Origin: JAJEAD01 sp965221555 | Lineage (GTDB): Bacteria > Pseudomonadota > Gammaproteobacteria > HK1 | Reading direction: 5' to 3' | NCBI GenBank assembly: GCA_965221555.1 | Contig: OZ244895.1 | Span: 1,364,001 to 1,428,000, forward strand | DNA length: 64,000 nucleotides | Shown: in pieces, positions 47,852 through 56,791 of the stretch | Numbering within the stretch: position 1 is the stretch's first letter | Layout of the letters: each line of letters starts with the position of its first letter | Notes under the pieces: generated by a model | Database searches by the model: none | The model's input: only the letters and a program-made list of their open reading frames with translations | What the model was told of the DNA's origin: nothing | Translations under genes and position numbers: made by a program

Positions 47852-49399
47852 ATGGTCCGTCCCCGCCCCTTTCGTACCACGGTGAGAGAGACACCCGATG
47901 CCGTCGCATTGATTTGCGAGGGGCATTCGTGGACTTACGCAGAGCTGTGGCGGCGAGTGTCGTCGTTGGTGGCAGCGCTGCGAGACACCCTGTCGCTTGA
48001 CCGGGGCGACCGGGCCATGGTGCTGGCGCACAACGGCCCCGCGCCGATCGAGATCTCGCTGGCGGCCGCGGAGGCGAAGATTACGGCAATCGCGATCAAC
48101 TACCGGTCGACCGCAGACGAGCTGGAGTATCTCGTCCGGGACTCCGGCGCCAAGGCGGTGTTCTTTGGCGCGGAGTTCGCCCCGACAATCAGGAAGGCGC
48201 GGCTTCCCGAGCACGTGCGCCACATCCAGATTGGTGATTGCGCTTCGGGAGACGGTGATGCGATGCGCTACGAATCGCTGTTCGTCGACCACGACCCGCC
48301 CCCGGAGCTGGATCCCGCTTCGATGATCTCCACCATCCGGTACACGTCGGGCACCACCGGCCGTCCGAAGGCGGCACGGCGTGATTCCAGCATCGCGCAG
48401 CAAGAGGCGCGCATCGCCACCTTCATCGACGAGTTCGACTACCGCGAGGGCGATGTGCACCTGGTCGCGTGTCCGCTGTATCACAGCGCGCCGCCGACCT
48501 TCGCAAGCTTCGCCCACCGGCTGGGCGGCGCCAACGTCGTGATGCCCTCCTTCGATGCCCGGCAATGGCTTCGCAACGTGCAGGAACACCGGGTCACGTC
48601 CGCGTTCATCGTACCGACCCTGCTGCGGCGCCTGGTCGATCTGGGTCCGGATACCCTCGCCCGCTACGACACCGGCAGCCTGCACAGTGTCATCATTGCC
48701 GGGGCGAAGTGTCCGCCGCAACTGAAGATTGAGGCCGTCCGCGCCTTCGGAGATGTGTTCTACGAGTTCTATGGCACCACGGAAAGCTCGGTCAACACCA
48801 TTGCCAGGCCCACCGATTTCGCGCGCCGAGCACCGAGCTGCGGAGTGGCCTTTCCGGGGAACGAAATCAAGATCCTCGATGACGACGGCAACGAGTGTGC
48901 GCGGGGTGACCCGGGCGAGATGTGCGTGCGCAACGGATCGCTCATCACCGAGTACGAGAATGCGCCGGAGAAGACCCGAGAGGCGTTCACCGAGGACGGC
49001 TACTATCGTTCCGGCGACATCGGGCATGTCGACGAAGAGGGTTTCTACTACATCGTGGACCGAATCAAGGACATGATCATCTCCGGGGGAGTCAACATCT
49101 ACCCCGCCGAGATCGAAGCGGTGTTTCGTCGGCATCCGGCGGTGAAGGACATCGGAGTCGTCGGCATTCCCGACGAACACTGGGGAGAGTCGATACAGGC
49201 GGTGTTGGTCGTCGATGCCGGCGGTGAGTGCGACGAAGAGTCGTTGCGCGCGTTCGCGCAGGCGCACCTGGCCGACTACAAGCGACCTCGGGTCTATCGC
49301 TTCCTGGAGCGCTTGCCCTACACCCCGGAAGGCAAGCTCCGGAAACGCGATCTGCGCCAGCCCGCTCTCGCCGTACATGGCGGGGACGAGGCGCAGTGA
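47852..49399 (+). CDS. AMP-dependent acyl-CoA synthetase/ligase
   Basis: A 515-residue adenylate-forming enzyme. It has the P-loop YTSGTTGRPKAA, FYEFYGTTESS, GYYRSGDIGHVDEEGFYYIV, IISGGVNIYPAEIE and the catalytic lysine region PYTPEGKLRK near the C-terminus. It activates a carboxylic acid as acyl-AMP and transfers it to CoA. The acid cannot be told from these motifs. It starts with ATG at 47852, divergent from the amine dehydrogenase gene. Confidence 0.88.
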   Translation: MVRPRPFRTTVRETPDAVALICEGHSWTYAELWRRVSSLVAALRDTLSLDRGDRAMVLAHNGPAPIEISLAAAEAKITAIAINYRSTADELEYLVRDSGAKAVFFGAEFAPTIRKARLPEHVRHIQIGDCASGDGDAMRYESLFVDHDPPPELDPASMISTIRYTSGTTGRPKAARRDSSIAQQEARIATFIDEFDYREGDVHLVACPLYHSAPPTFASFAHRLGGANVVMPSFDARQWLRNVQEHRVTSAFIVPTLLRRLVDLGPDTLARYDTGSLHSVIIAGAKCPPQLKIEAVRAFGDVFYEFYGTTESSVNTIARPTDFARRAPSCGVAFPGNEIKILDDDGNECARGDPGEMCVRNGSLITEYENAPEKTREAFTEDGYYRSGDIGHVDEEGFYYIVDRIKDMIISGGVNIYPAEIEAVFRRHPAVKDIGVVGIPDEHWGESIQAVLVVDAGGECDEESLRAFAQAHLADYKRPRVYRFLERLPYTPEGKLRKRDLRQPALAVHGGDEAQ

Positions 49400-49419
49400 T
49401 TCTTCGATTTACCAGAGCC

Positions 49420-49605
49420 TGAACCGGATTCTTCACCGATACCCGGCCGCTTCGGACGCCAAGATGCGGTAATGGTGAGGTACCCAGGCACAAAAGACCC
49501 TGAGGTCGTAGCGGGCACGAAGTCGTTGCGGCGCGACGCAGCAAGGCCCGCAACCGCGAGCATGCTGGCGTGTGACAGTTGAGAAATCGGTGAAACTTGC
49601 GGGCT
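49420..49605 (-). repeat. Dispersed inverted-terminal-repeat element, copy G
   Basis: A 186-bp copy in the orientation of copies A and D2. Left end CCGGATTCTTCACCGATACC, right end GAGAAATCGGTGAAACTTGC. It begins 21 bp after the stop of the acyl-CoA synthetase gene. Confidence 0.8.
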
Positions 49606-49772
49606 GCGGGCGCGCGGATGTCGACAGAGGCAAAGTCGTTCACGAGGCAGAGAACGCAGGTGTGCTTCACTACCACGTCGAGTACCCTGGCTCACATTCA
49701 ACACCGACCGGGCCGGTGGATGTGGGTCCGAAGCGGTTGATGGGCGAATAATCAGGGCCGGACGTCGAAGGA

Positions 49773-50618
49773 ATGCGCAAAGCGATCGAGGAGCTTCCCG
49801 GCTACCGGCCAGTGGCGGCGGGGGTGCCGGGCGAAGAGGCGATCCTCGCCTACGAGCGCGACGGCGTGGTCTGTCTTCGCGGGGCGTTCGACGAGGAGTG
49901 GGTGAGCCTCGGACGGCGGGCGGTGGCCGCGGCGCTTCGCACCCGGGCACGGTCGCGGGAGCATGCCCGGTACCGCAAGGGAGAAGAATCCGGAGTCTTC
50001 TTCTTCGATACCTTCCTCTGGAAGCGCCTGCCCTCCTTTCGCCGCTTCACTTTCGATTCACCGGCGGCGTCGCTCGCCCGCGCGATCATGCGCTCGCAGT
50101 CCCTCCTGCTCTACTTCGACATGGCGATCGTAAAGGAGCCGGGGACCAGCGCGCGCACTCCCTGGCACTACGACGAAGCCTACTGGCCGGTCTCCGGCAC
50201 CCAGGTCTGCAACGTCTGGATGGCGCTCGATCGGGTTCCCTTCGAGGCCGCTCTGCGTTTCGTGCCCGGCTCGCATCGCTTTGCCGAGGAGTACCGGGCA
50301 GTGGATTTCTTCACCGCCGGCGGCAAGCGGGGCCAGACCCGGCCCGACCCTCCCCGCTGGGACCGGATCGATGGCGAGCATCGGGTGGTCTGCACTGAGA
50401 TGGAGCCGGGAGACTGCGCCATCATCAACCTGCGCACCCATCACAGCGCCCCTGGCAACCCGCAACGGCGCCGGCGGCGTCGGGTGCTGTGCACCCACTG
50501 GTTCGGCGACGACGCGCGCTACAACGACAAGCCCTGGGAGTGCGGTCCCGACGAGCGGGGCGAGGGGCTGGTGCACGGCGGATCGCTCGAGTGCGCCACT
50601 TTCCCGCGCGTGTATTGA
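49773..50618 (+). CDS. Phytanoyl-CoA dioxygenase (PhyH) family protein 4
   Basis: A 281-residue Fe(II)/2-oxoglutarate oxygenase. The triad is H132-x-D134 (WHYDE) and distal H224 (RTHHSAPGN), with an arginine-rich stretch (QRRRRRRVL) supplying the 2-oxoglutarate ligand. PGSHRFAEEY is the conserved turn. The short form of the C-terminus (WFGDDARYNDKP) matches a group close to the first PhyH protein (NVIGDGVRYDARP). It is followed by an LLM gene in the same direction. Substrate unknown. Confidence 0.85.
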   Translation: MRKAIEELPGYRPVAAGVPGEEAILAYERDGVVCLRGAFDEEWVSLGRRAVAAALRTRARSREHARYRKGEESGVFFFDTFLWKRLPSFRRFTFDSPAASLARAIMRSQSLLLYFDMAIVKEPGTSARTPWHYDEAYWPVSGTQVCNVWMALDRVPFEAALRFVPGSHRFAEEYRAVDFFTAGGKRGQTRPDPPRWDRIDGEHRVVCTEMEPGDCAIINLRTHHSAPGNPQRRRRRRVLCTHWFGDDARYNDKPWECGPDERGEGLVHGGSLECATFPRVY

Positions 50619-50794
50619 CGGCGCCTTGACGGGCATGATGGCGTCCTGGAAAGCGCTTTCACTGCCGCACACCCGAACAGGTATCCCGGTGGACGTGGCG
50701 ATGAGCCGAACGCTCGGATCGGGAGACACGTCCGCGCTTTGTTGAAGACAATCGATGACGATAGCCGGCGAGGCCGGTCGGCGGGAGGACGAGG

Positions 50795-51727
50795 ATGACG
50801 CGAAGACCCAAGGTCGGACTGATGATGCCGCAGATTACCGGCATGCGCGGGCGGGGGACTCACCCCTGGAGCGAAGTGCGGGAAATGGCCTGCCTCGCCG
50901 AGGACGTGGGGTTCGATTCGATCTGGGTGGTCGACCACTTTCTCTACCTGCTCGACGGGGAGCACAAGGCGCGCGGGGCCTGGGAGGGGTGGTCGCTGAT
51001 CTCGGCGCTCGCGGCCTGCACGCGCCGGGCCGAGCTCGGCACTCTGGTCCTCGGCATGGGATTTCGAAGTCCCGCCCTGCTCGCCAAGATGGCGGAGACG
51101 GTGGACGACATCAGCGGCGGCCGATTGATTCTGGGGATCGGGGCCGGCTATCACGACCACGAGTATCGCGCCTTCGGATTTCCCACCGATCACAAGTTCG
51201 CCCGTTTTCGGGAGGGCATCGAGATCGTCAGCACCCTGTTGAAGCAGGGCGCAATCGATTTCGACGGCAAGTACTACCAGGCGAGGGAATGCGAGCTTCG
51301 GCCGCGGGGGCCACGCCCGGAGGGGCCCCCCATCCTCGTGGGCACGATCGGCCCGCAGACCATGCGCCTCACCGCACGCTACGCCGACATATGGAACATC
51401 TACTACGACGACACCAAGAACCAGCCCGCGCGCCTCGCTCCCTTCCGCGAGATGGTGGACGAAGCCTGTCGCGATGTCGGGCGAGACCCCGCCACGATGG
51501 AACGCACCGCGACCATGCTCGTGGCCGGGCCCGATGTCGATCCCTGGTGGTCGCGGCTGCCTTCGGGCCGGGCGGATGCGATCCTGCCCTTCACCGGGGG
51601 ACCCGAGGCGCTTGCGGAGGAGCTCCGGGCCTACGCCCGCGAAGGGATCTCGCATGTGCAGATCTCGCTCGACCCCACCACGCCGCAGACCATCGAAGGG
51701 TTGGCCGGCGCCCTGGAGTACTTGTAG
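50795..51727 (+). CDS. LLM-class flavin-dependent oxidoreductase 4
   Basis: A 310-residue luciferase-like protein beginning MTRRPKVGLMMPQ. It carries DVGFDSIWVVDHFLYLLDGE, RAELGTLVLGMGFRSPALLA and GGRLILGIGAGYHDHEYRAF, which resemble the F420-type group and the first LLM protein. The ATG at 50795 follows GGGAGGACGAGG. Its stop codon TAG (51725-51727) coincides with the first bases of dispersed repeat copy H. The PhyH gene upstream and this gene could be cotranscribed. Confidence 0.85.
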   Translation: MTRRPKVGLMMPQITGMRGRGTHPWSEVREMACLAEDVGFDSIWVVDHFLYLLDGEHKARGAWEGWSLISALAACTRRAELGTLVLGMGFRSPALLAKMAETVDDISGGRLILGIGAGYHDHEYRAFGFPTDHKFARFREGIEIVSTLLKQGAIDFDGKYYQARECELRPRGPRPEGPPILVGTIGPQTMRLTARYADIWNIYYDDTKNQPARLAPFREMVDEACRDVGRDPATMERTATMLVAGPDVDPWWSRLPSGRADAILPFTGGPEALAEELRAYAREGISHVQISLDPTTPQTIEGLAGALEYL

Positions 51728-52014
51728 CCCGCAGTCTTCGCCGTTTTCCTGCTGCGGACGCCAATATGCTCGCGACTGCGAGCCTTCCTCCGTTGCGCCG
51801 CTTGCGACCAGTGTCGGCTACCTGCCGCACTGCGCAGTCCTTGGCGACGCTTTCCTGCCGGGCAAGCCTCCTTGGCTTGCCCACTCGCCAGGGCGAAACG
51901 CAACCGGCGCTTCGCCTGTTTCCGGCTCGCCGTTGCGCGTCTTTCGGTCCGTGCTTCCTGCTATCACGGCATCTTGGCGCCCCAAGCAGCCGAAAGTCGG
52001 TGAAACTTGCGAGC
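51725..52014 (+). repeat. Dispersed element, copy H (long variant)
   Basis: About 290 bp: left end TAGCCCGCAGTCTTCGCCG, then the usual GGACGCCAATATGCTCGCGA, then an added block containing GGGCAAGCCTCCTTGGCTTG and CGGCGCTTCGCCTGTTTCCG, then the usual right part ending AGTCGGTGAAACTTGCGAGC. The added block is also in copy I. Its first three bases form the stop codon of the LLM gene. Confidence 0.75.
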
Positions 52015-52103
52015 TTGCCCCTGACGAGATCCGCGCGAGAGTCGGCACGACAAGGCGGCGAGTGCGCCCCAGCGCGGGGGAGCCGGTAGACCGGGCCGGG
52101 CCC

Positions 52104-52733
52104 TCAGCGTGCGGTATCGTCTTCGCGCTTCCTGACCCACTTCCAGCCGTGCAACATGGGCGCGATGAGGTTTTCCCGCTTCCAGACGAGATAGAAGAGT
52201 ATGGCGGCCACGTGCAGGCCGACGAGCGCCAGCACCACCTTGGCGAAGAGGTTGTGGTACCCCGTCATCGACAGCACGGTGTCGGATGACACCTCGCTCG
52301 CGAGGGGGCCGGAGAAGAAGAGGCCGTCGTCCTCGGAGAACAGGCCCGTCAGCACTTGCGCCGTCAGCGCGAGCACCATCGCGATGACCGCGAGGGCGCC
52401 GAGCGGGTTGTGTCCGCGCGTGCCGCTCGGGCGGCGTTGGCCGACCTGCCGCACATAGGCGGGAGCTCCGCGCAGACTCGCAAACAGGGTCCGGTGACGT
52501 ATGGGTTCAGGGCCGATGAAGCCCCACACGTAGCGAAAGAGCAGCAGGCATCCCGTCAGGTATCCCAGATAGATGTGCCACTGCATGACGGAGAAGGTGC
52601 GAAATTCGCCGAGACTCCAACCGGCGATTACCGAAGCGGCGAGCGCCCAGTGCCACACGCGCGTGACCGGATCCCAGAGCGCCTCGCGGCGATAGCCTTC
52701 CACCTTCGCTTCGGCCGCCTTGTCCCGCGGCAC
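52104..52733 (-). CDS. Cytochrome b561-type membrane protein
   Basis: A 209-residue, four-helix integral membrane cytochrome. Histidines placed to bind two haems are seen in RVWHWALAAS, QWHIYLGYLTG, GYHNLFAKVVLALVGLHVAA. It ends with a cytoplasmic basic tail. It lies just downstream of a cytochrome c' gene on the same strand, a common pairing in which the membrane cytochrome moves electrons between quinones and the periplasmic cytochrome. The start is GTG at 52733; an out-of-frame ATG lies 4 bp upstream. Confidence 0.83.
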   Translation of the reverse strand: MPRDKAAEAKVEGYRREALWDPVTRVWHWALAASVIAGWSLGEFRTFSVMQWHIYLGYLTGCLLLFRYVWGFIGPEPIRHRTLFASLRGAPAYVRQVGQRRPSGTRGHNPLGALAVIAMVLALTAQVLTGLFSEDDGLFFSGPLASEVSSDTVLSMTGYHNLFAKVVLALVGLHVAAILFYLVWKRENLIAPMLHGWKWVRKREDDTAR

Positions 52734-52767
52734 TCATGCGCGCGGAGGCCGCACGCACGCTTGCTCC

Positions 52768-53238
52768 TTACATCCTTTCGGCGCGGAAGTCGTCGTGACA
52801 GCCCTTGCACGCGTTGCCTACGGCGCCGATCTTCGAACGCAGGGCGTCGAGCCCGTCGCCGGCCACCGCCGCGAGCTCCGCGGACGCATCGATCAGGGCC
52901 ATCGCCTTCTCGCCCGCTTTCGGCCAGGTCGACCAGATCTCGGGCAGTGCGCGGGTCTGGCCCGGGTATGCGTCGTTGCCGGTTCCCACCGGCCACATCG
53001 CCTCCGCCTCCATGTTCACCACCGCATCGAAGCTGGCGGCATAGGTCTTCGCCATTTCCGCGTCGTACTCCAGCGCTCCCCTCGCCATCTGAAAGAGGGG
53101 GCCGGCGTACCAGCTCTGGAGCGTCATCGCCGCGCGTCGGGCTTCGATTGCCTTCTCGTTGGGATCGTCGGCGGCGGTAGCGCCGAGCCCCAGGGAGAGA
53201 CCGAGAAGAACCACCAGCCATCGTGGCGCCAAGTGCAT
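52768..53238 (-). CDS. Cytochrome c' (class II cytochrome c)
   Basis: A 156-residue exported protein: signal peptide LVVLLGLSLGLGATAA, a four-helix body, and one haem site at the extreme C-terminus, CKGCH (residues 144-148), as in class II cytochromes. Cytochromes c' bind nitric oxide and carry electrons. The gene precedes the b561 gene by about 35 bp in the same operon. Confidence 0.83.
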   Translation of the reverse strand: MHLAPRWLVVLLGLSLGLGATAADDPNEKAIEARRAAMTLQSWYAGPLFQMARGALEYDAEMAKTYAASFDAVVNMEAEAMWPVGTGNDAYPGQTRALPEIWSTWPKAGEKAMALIDASAELAAVAGDGLDALRSKIGAVGNACKGCHDDFRAERM

Positions 53239-53284
53239 GGAGACCTCCCGGAGCAATGCTCCACAAGCCCGATGACGGGCGAGT

Positions 53285-54406
53285 CTAGCACGCGCCCCGG
53301 CTCTCGGGCGGGATCAGCACCAGCTTGCCGGTGAAGCGCTTGGCGAGGAAATCGGTCTGGGCTCTCGCGATCTCCGCCAGCGGATAGGTCTTCGCCACCA
53401 CGGGACGGACCTCGTCGCGCTCGATATAGGACACGAGGCGTTCGAAGACGCCGTCGTCCTGAAAGGTACAGCCGAACAGGGTCAGGTCGCGGAGGTACAG
53501 GGTGCGCAGGTCGAGCTCGACCAGGGGGCCGGCGATGGCGCCCGCGCTCACGTAGCGCCCCCCGGTGCGCAGCGCGTCGAGAAGCCGAGGCCAGCGCGCC
53601 CCGCCGACGAGGTCCACCACCAGGTCCAGTCTGGCGCCTCCCACCGCGTCCGGCAGGTCGGCGTCACGGTCGATGACTTCGTCGGCGCCGAGCGCCCGCA
53701 CCTCGTGCGCCTTGGCGGCGTTCGCCTGCGCGACCACGTGGGCCCCGCGCCGCTTCGCGAGCTGGAGCGCGGCGCTGCCGACCCCGCCCGACGCTCCGGT
53801 GACGAGCACGCGTTCCGCGCCGAGACCGGCCCGGTGCAGCATGTTCTCGGCCGTGGACCACGCGCAGGGAATCGAGGCGAGCTCGGCGTCGCTCCATCCG
53901 CAATCGACGGACCACGTCTCGCACGCGGGGGCCTTGGCGTACTGGGCGAAGGCGCCGTCGATCTCCGAGCCCAGGGTGTCGCACTCGAATGGGCGGTGGT
54001 CCCGATAGTGGCGAAGCAGGGCCGACACCATGACGCGCTCGCCGATCCTCGCGGGCGCCACTCCCTCTCCCACCGCGACGATGTGGCCGCAACAGTCCGC
54101 GCCCTGGATACGAGGAAAGCGAAGCGGCGCTCCCGTCCAGCTCGCATCCGCGGCGTCGATGGACTGGAGCCCTTCGGCGCCGCCGGAAGTGCTGTCCGCG
54201 CGGATACTCTTCGAGTACCAGCCGATGCGGGTGTTGATGTCGGTGTTGTTGATGCCGGCCGCCGCGACTCGGATCAATACCTCGCCGGCGCCGGGCCGGG
54301 GGACAGGCACGTCCTCCCGGTACTCGAGGCGGTCGAATCCGCCGTGGCCGGTGAGCAGCACCGCGCACATGCGCTCGGGGATGGCGGTGTCGGCGTCCTG
54401 GGTCAT
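53285..54406 (-). CDS. Medium-chain dehydrogenase/reductase (quinone-oxidoreductase-like)
   Basis: A 373-residue MDR-family protein with a GroES-like N-terminal domain (VLIRVAAAGINNTDINTRIG) and a nucleotide-binding fold (VLVTGASGGVGSAALQLAKR near residue 200). The catalytic zinc cysteine is not at the usual place, so it is probably of the zinc-free quinone-reductase subgroup, although RIQGADCCGHIVAVGEG is retained. The ATG at 54406 follows GAGGACGA. Substrate unknown. It is upstream of the cytochrome c' gene but separated by 46 bp. Confidence 0.82.
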   Translation of the reverse strand: MTQDADTAIPERMCAVLLTGHGGFDRLEYREDVPVPRPGAGEVLIRVAAAGINNTDINTRIGWYSKSIRADSTSGGAEGLQSIDAADASWTGAPLRFPRIQGADCCGHIVAVGEGVAPARIGERVMVSALLRHYRDHRPFECDTLGSEIDGAFAQYAKAPACETWSVDCGWSDAELASIPCAWSTAENMLHRAGLGAERVLVTGASGGVGSAALQLAKRRGAHVVAQANAAKAHEVRALGADEVIDRDADLPDAVGGARLDLVVDLVGGARWPRLLDALRTGGRYVSAGAIAGPLVELDLRTLYLRDLTLFGCTFQDDGVFERLVSYIERDEVRPVVAKTYPLAEIARAQTDFLAKRFTGKLVLIPPESRGAC

Positions 54407-54423
54407 CGTTCGTCCTCGTATCG

Positions 54424-55104
54424 TCACTCGGTGGACTCGAGCCGCTCCGCAACAGGATCCGTTCGCAGCGGTCCTGCAGAGGGGGCGCGCCGTTGGCCGC
54501 GGCACGGATCGGAGGCCAGTCGCTCCCACTCGGCGTCGAGACGCGCCTCCAGGTGGGCCTCGTCGGCGTCGTTGTCGATGACCACGTCAGCGCGTTTCGC
54601 GCGCTCCTCGTTGGAGAGCTGGGCCTCGATACGCCGGCGCGCGTGCGCCTCGTCGACGCCGTCGCGCAGAAGGGCGCGCCGCAGCGCGGTCTCGGGGCTG
54701 GCGAGCAGCACCCACACTTCGTCCACGAGGTCTTCCCACCCCGCCTCCAGCAGCACCGCGGCCTCCAGCACCACGACGCCGTCGGGGTCGGAGGCGCGCA
54801 GGGTGGCGATACGCACTTCCGCCAGGCGCCGGATCTCCGGCCAGACGATGGCGCTCAGTCGCTCGAGTGCTTCCCGATCGCCGAACACCCGCTCCCCGAG
54901 CGCTCGGCGGTCGATGCGGCCGTCGTCTCCCGCCACTCCCCGCCCGAAGGCGTCGAGGATGGCGTGCGCCGCCGCCGTGCCCGGTTCGTAGGCGAGGTGG
55001 CCGAGCCGGTCGGCATCGATGTGGTGGGCTCCGCGCTCCGCGAGGTAGCGCGCCGCGCGCGACTTTCCCGAGGCGAGAGAGCCGGTGAGTCCGATGGTCT
55101 TCAA
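54424..55104 (-). CDS. coaE: Dephospho-CoA kinase
   Basis: A 226-residue kinase with P-loop GSLASGKS (residues 8-15), the conserved HIDADRLGHLAYEPGT and VVVLEAAVLLEAGW. It phosphorylates dephospho-CoA in the last step of coenzyme A synthesis. The start is TTG at 55104, the only start that gives the standard MKTIGLTGS N-terminus. The C-terminus is extended compared with the family and is arginine-rich. It sits between an MFS gene and a dehydrogenase gene, not in the dnaQ/aroE neighbourhood common elsewhere. Confidence 0.9.
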   Translation of the reverse strand: MKTIGLTGSLASGKSRAARYLAERGAHHIDADRLGHLAYEPGTAAAHAILDAFGRGVAGDDGRIDRRALGERVFGDREALERLSAIVWPEIRRLAEVRIATLRASDPDGVVVLEAAVLLEAGWEDLVDEVWVLLASPETALRRALLRDGVDEAHARRRIEAQLSNEERAKRADVVIDNDADEAHLEARLDAEWERLASDPCRGQRRAPSAGPLRTDPVAERLESTE

Positions 55105-55122
55105 CGTGTGCCCCGGCTCTGC

Positions 55123-56367
55123 TCAGGGCGGCGCGGGTTCGCGTGCCGGAACTCGATCTCCGGGATGGGGTTCCGAGCGCCCGAGGCGGGGATGCACGGT
55201 GCGCGAGAGCAGGCTCAGGGCGAGCATCAGCGCTCCGGAGGCGGCGAACACCGCGGGCAGGGCGGCAAACAGGAGCACCACGCTGAAGAATGCCGGAGCG
55301 CAGATCTCACCGCAGTCCCGGTAGGTGGAGTACACGGTGGTCATCTCGGTGCGCTCTCCCCGGCGAACCAGGAGCATGAAGGGAAGGTTGGCCACCGCGT
55401 CGAGCGAGATCATGGCAAGCGTCGAGGCCATGAGCGCGGATATGGCAAGCACGGGCCATTCCGCAAGCAACGCGGCGCTCGCGGTAAGGACGCCGGCGAA
55501 CAGGAACCCCCCTCGCAGAACGGTGCGAATCCCGAAGCGCCGCACGACGCGTCCGAAGAGGGGCAACAAGAGCAGAAAGCCGGTACCGGCGGAGAGGAGC
55601 GCGCCGGCGACGACCGTGCTGTATCCCGCCTCCACCACGTAGATGGGCACGTACACGAAGAACATCACCCACCAGACATAGCGCCCGGTCGCCACTACCC
55701 AGGCGAAAACGAGACGTGGTTGCTGCAAGAAGCGTGCAAAGTGCTGGAGCGGATTCGGAGAGCGCCCCTGGAATACCGTCAGCGTCTCGGTGTCGCGCAG
55801 GCGCAGATGCCAGAAATAGGCGAGGCAGACAACGGCGGAGGCACTGCTGAGCGCGTAGGTGGCCCATATCCCCACCGTTTCGGCAAGCCACGCACCGAGC
55901 ACCGGTCCGGTCATCCAGGCCACTCCCGCGTACATCAGGCGCAGCGGCTCCGCGCGCGTGTACTCGGTGCGCGACACATGGTCGAGGATGTAGAGGCTGA
56001 GGCACACCGTCATCATCACCACCGCACCGACCCGCAGCACGAGCCCGAGGGCCAGGAAGGGAAGGGTGCCGCCCATCATCGAGATGGTCGCGCCCGCCAG
56101 CATCAGCGCGCCGAGGGTGTACACCCATCGGCGGGCGAGCTTGCGCACCAGCCAGGGCACCGTGAGCGTGGCGCCGAGGCCCGCGAGGCTGACGAAGAAC
56201 CACAGCACGCTGACGTTCTGGGCGTTGCCCAGCAGGCGCAGCGCTTCGATGGGGATGAGCGAGACGACGCAGGCGCGGGTGAAGGACTCGACGGAATAGA
56301 GAGTCGCCAGCGTCCGGGCGCCCGGCGCCTGGAAACGTTGCAGCCAGATCGGCCGTCTGACGTCCAT
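55123..56367 (-). CDS. MFS transporter
   Basis: A 414-residue 12-helix major facilitator. The N-terminus is ARTLATLYSVESFTRACVVS; the second half starts FAWVVATGRYVWWVMFFVYV, and SLDAVANLPFMLLVRRGERT and YSTYRDCGEICAPAFFSVVL lie late in it. Its stop is 18 bp before the coaE start, so it may be cotranscribed with coaE. Substrate unknown. Confidence 0.82.
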   Translation of the reverse strand: MDVRRPIWLQRFQAPGARTLATLYSVESFTRACVVSLIPIEALRLLGNAQNVSVLWFFVSLAGLGATLTVPWLVRKLARRWVYTLGALMLAGATISMMGGTLPFLALGLVLRVGAVVMMTVCLSLYILDHVSRTEYTRAEPLRLMYAGVAWMTGPVLGAWLAETVGIWATYALSSASAVVCLAYFWHLRLRDTETLTVFQGRSPNPLQHFARFLQQPRLVFAWVVATGRYVWWVMFFVYVPIYVVEAGYSTVVAGALLSAGTGFLLLLPLFGRVVRRFGIRTVLRGGFLFAGVLTASAALLAEWPVLAISALMASTLAMISLDAVANLPFMLLVRRGERTEMTTVYSTYRDCGEICAPAFFSVVLLFAALPAVFAASGALMLALSLLSRTVHPRLGRSEPHPGDRVPAREPAPP

Positions 56368-56471
56368 TGCTCAGTCGAGCGTTTGCGGGCTATCGCTTCG
56401 TTGCGATCCGTTGGGCGCAAAGCCTACACGAGCGCAGTGCGCAAGGCACGAAATTTGTGCGCTATCTCTCC

Positions 56472-56597
56472 GGGGCGAAGCGCCACCGGCGCTTCGCCTG
56501 TTTCCGGCTCGCCGTTGCGCGTCGTTCGGTCCCTGCGCCTCACTATCACGGCATCTTGGCGCCCGAAGCGGCCGAAAAACGGTGAAGCATTCTGGTT
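56472..56597 (+). repeat. Dispersed element, copy I (right half of the long variant)
   Basis: The sequence from GGCGAAGCGCC-ACC-GGCGCTTCGCC (a perfect 11-bp hairpin at 56474-56498) to the right terminus CGGTGAAGCATTCTGG matches the right half of copy H. No left terminus was found. It lies upstream of the MFS gene start. Confidence 0.7.
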
Positions 56598-56791
56598 GGC
56601 CCCCGCCATCTCTCGCCCGCCCGGGTACTCGGGGGTGGCGGTGTTCATCATCGAACGCACGCCGCTGCGAGGTGAAAGCGCTCCGGAGGATTCCCTTTCG
56701 CGCTGCGGGGTCTGCGAAGGCGGAAGTGACTGCCCTGTTGTCCGGGCGGGGGCGCCGATGTCGTGCGCCGCCGAGCGCTCCCGAGAGCGTC

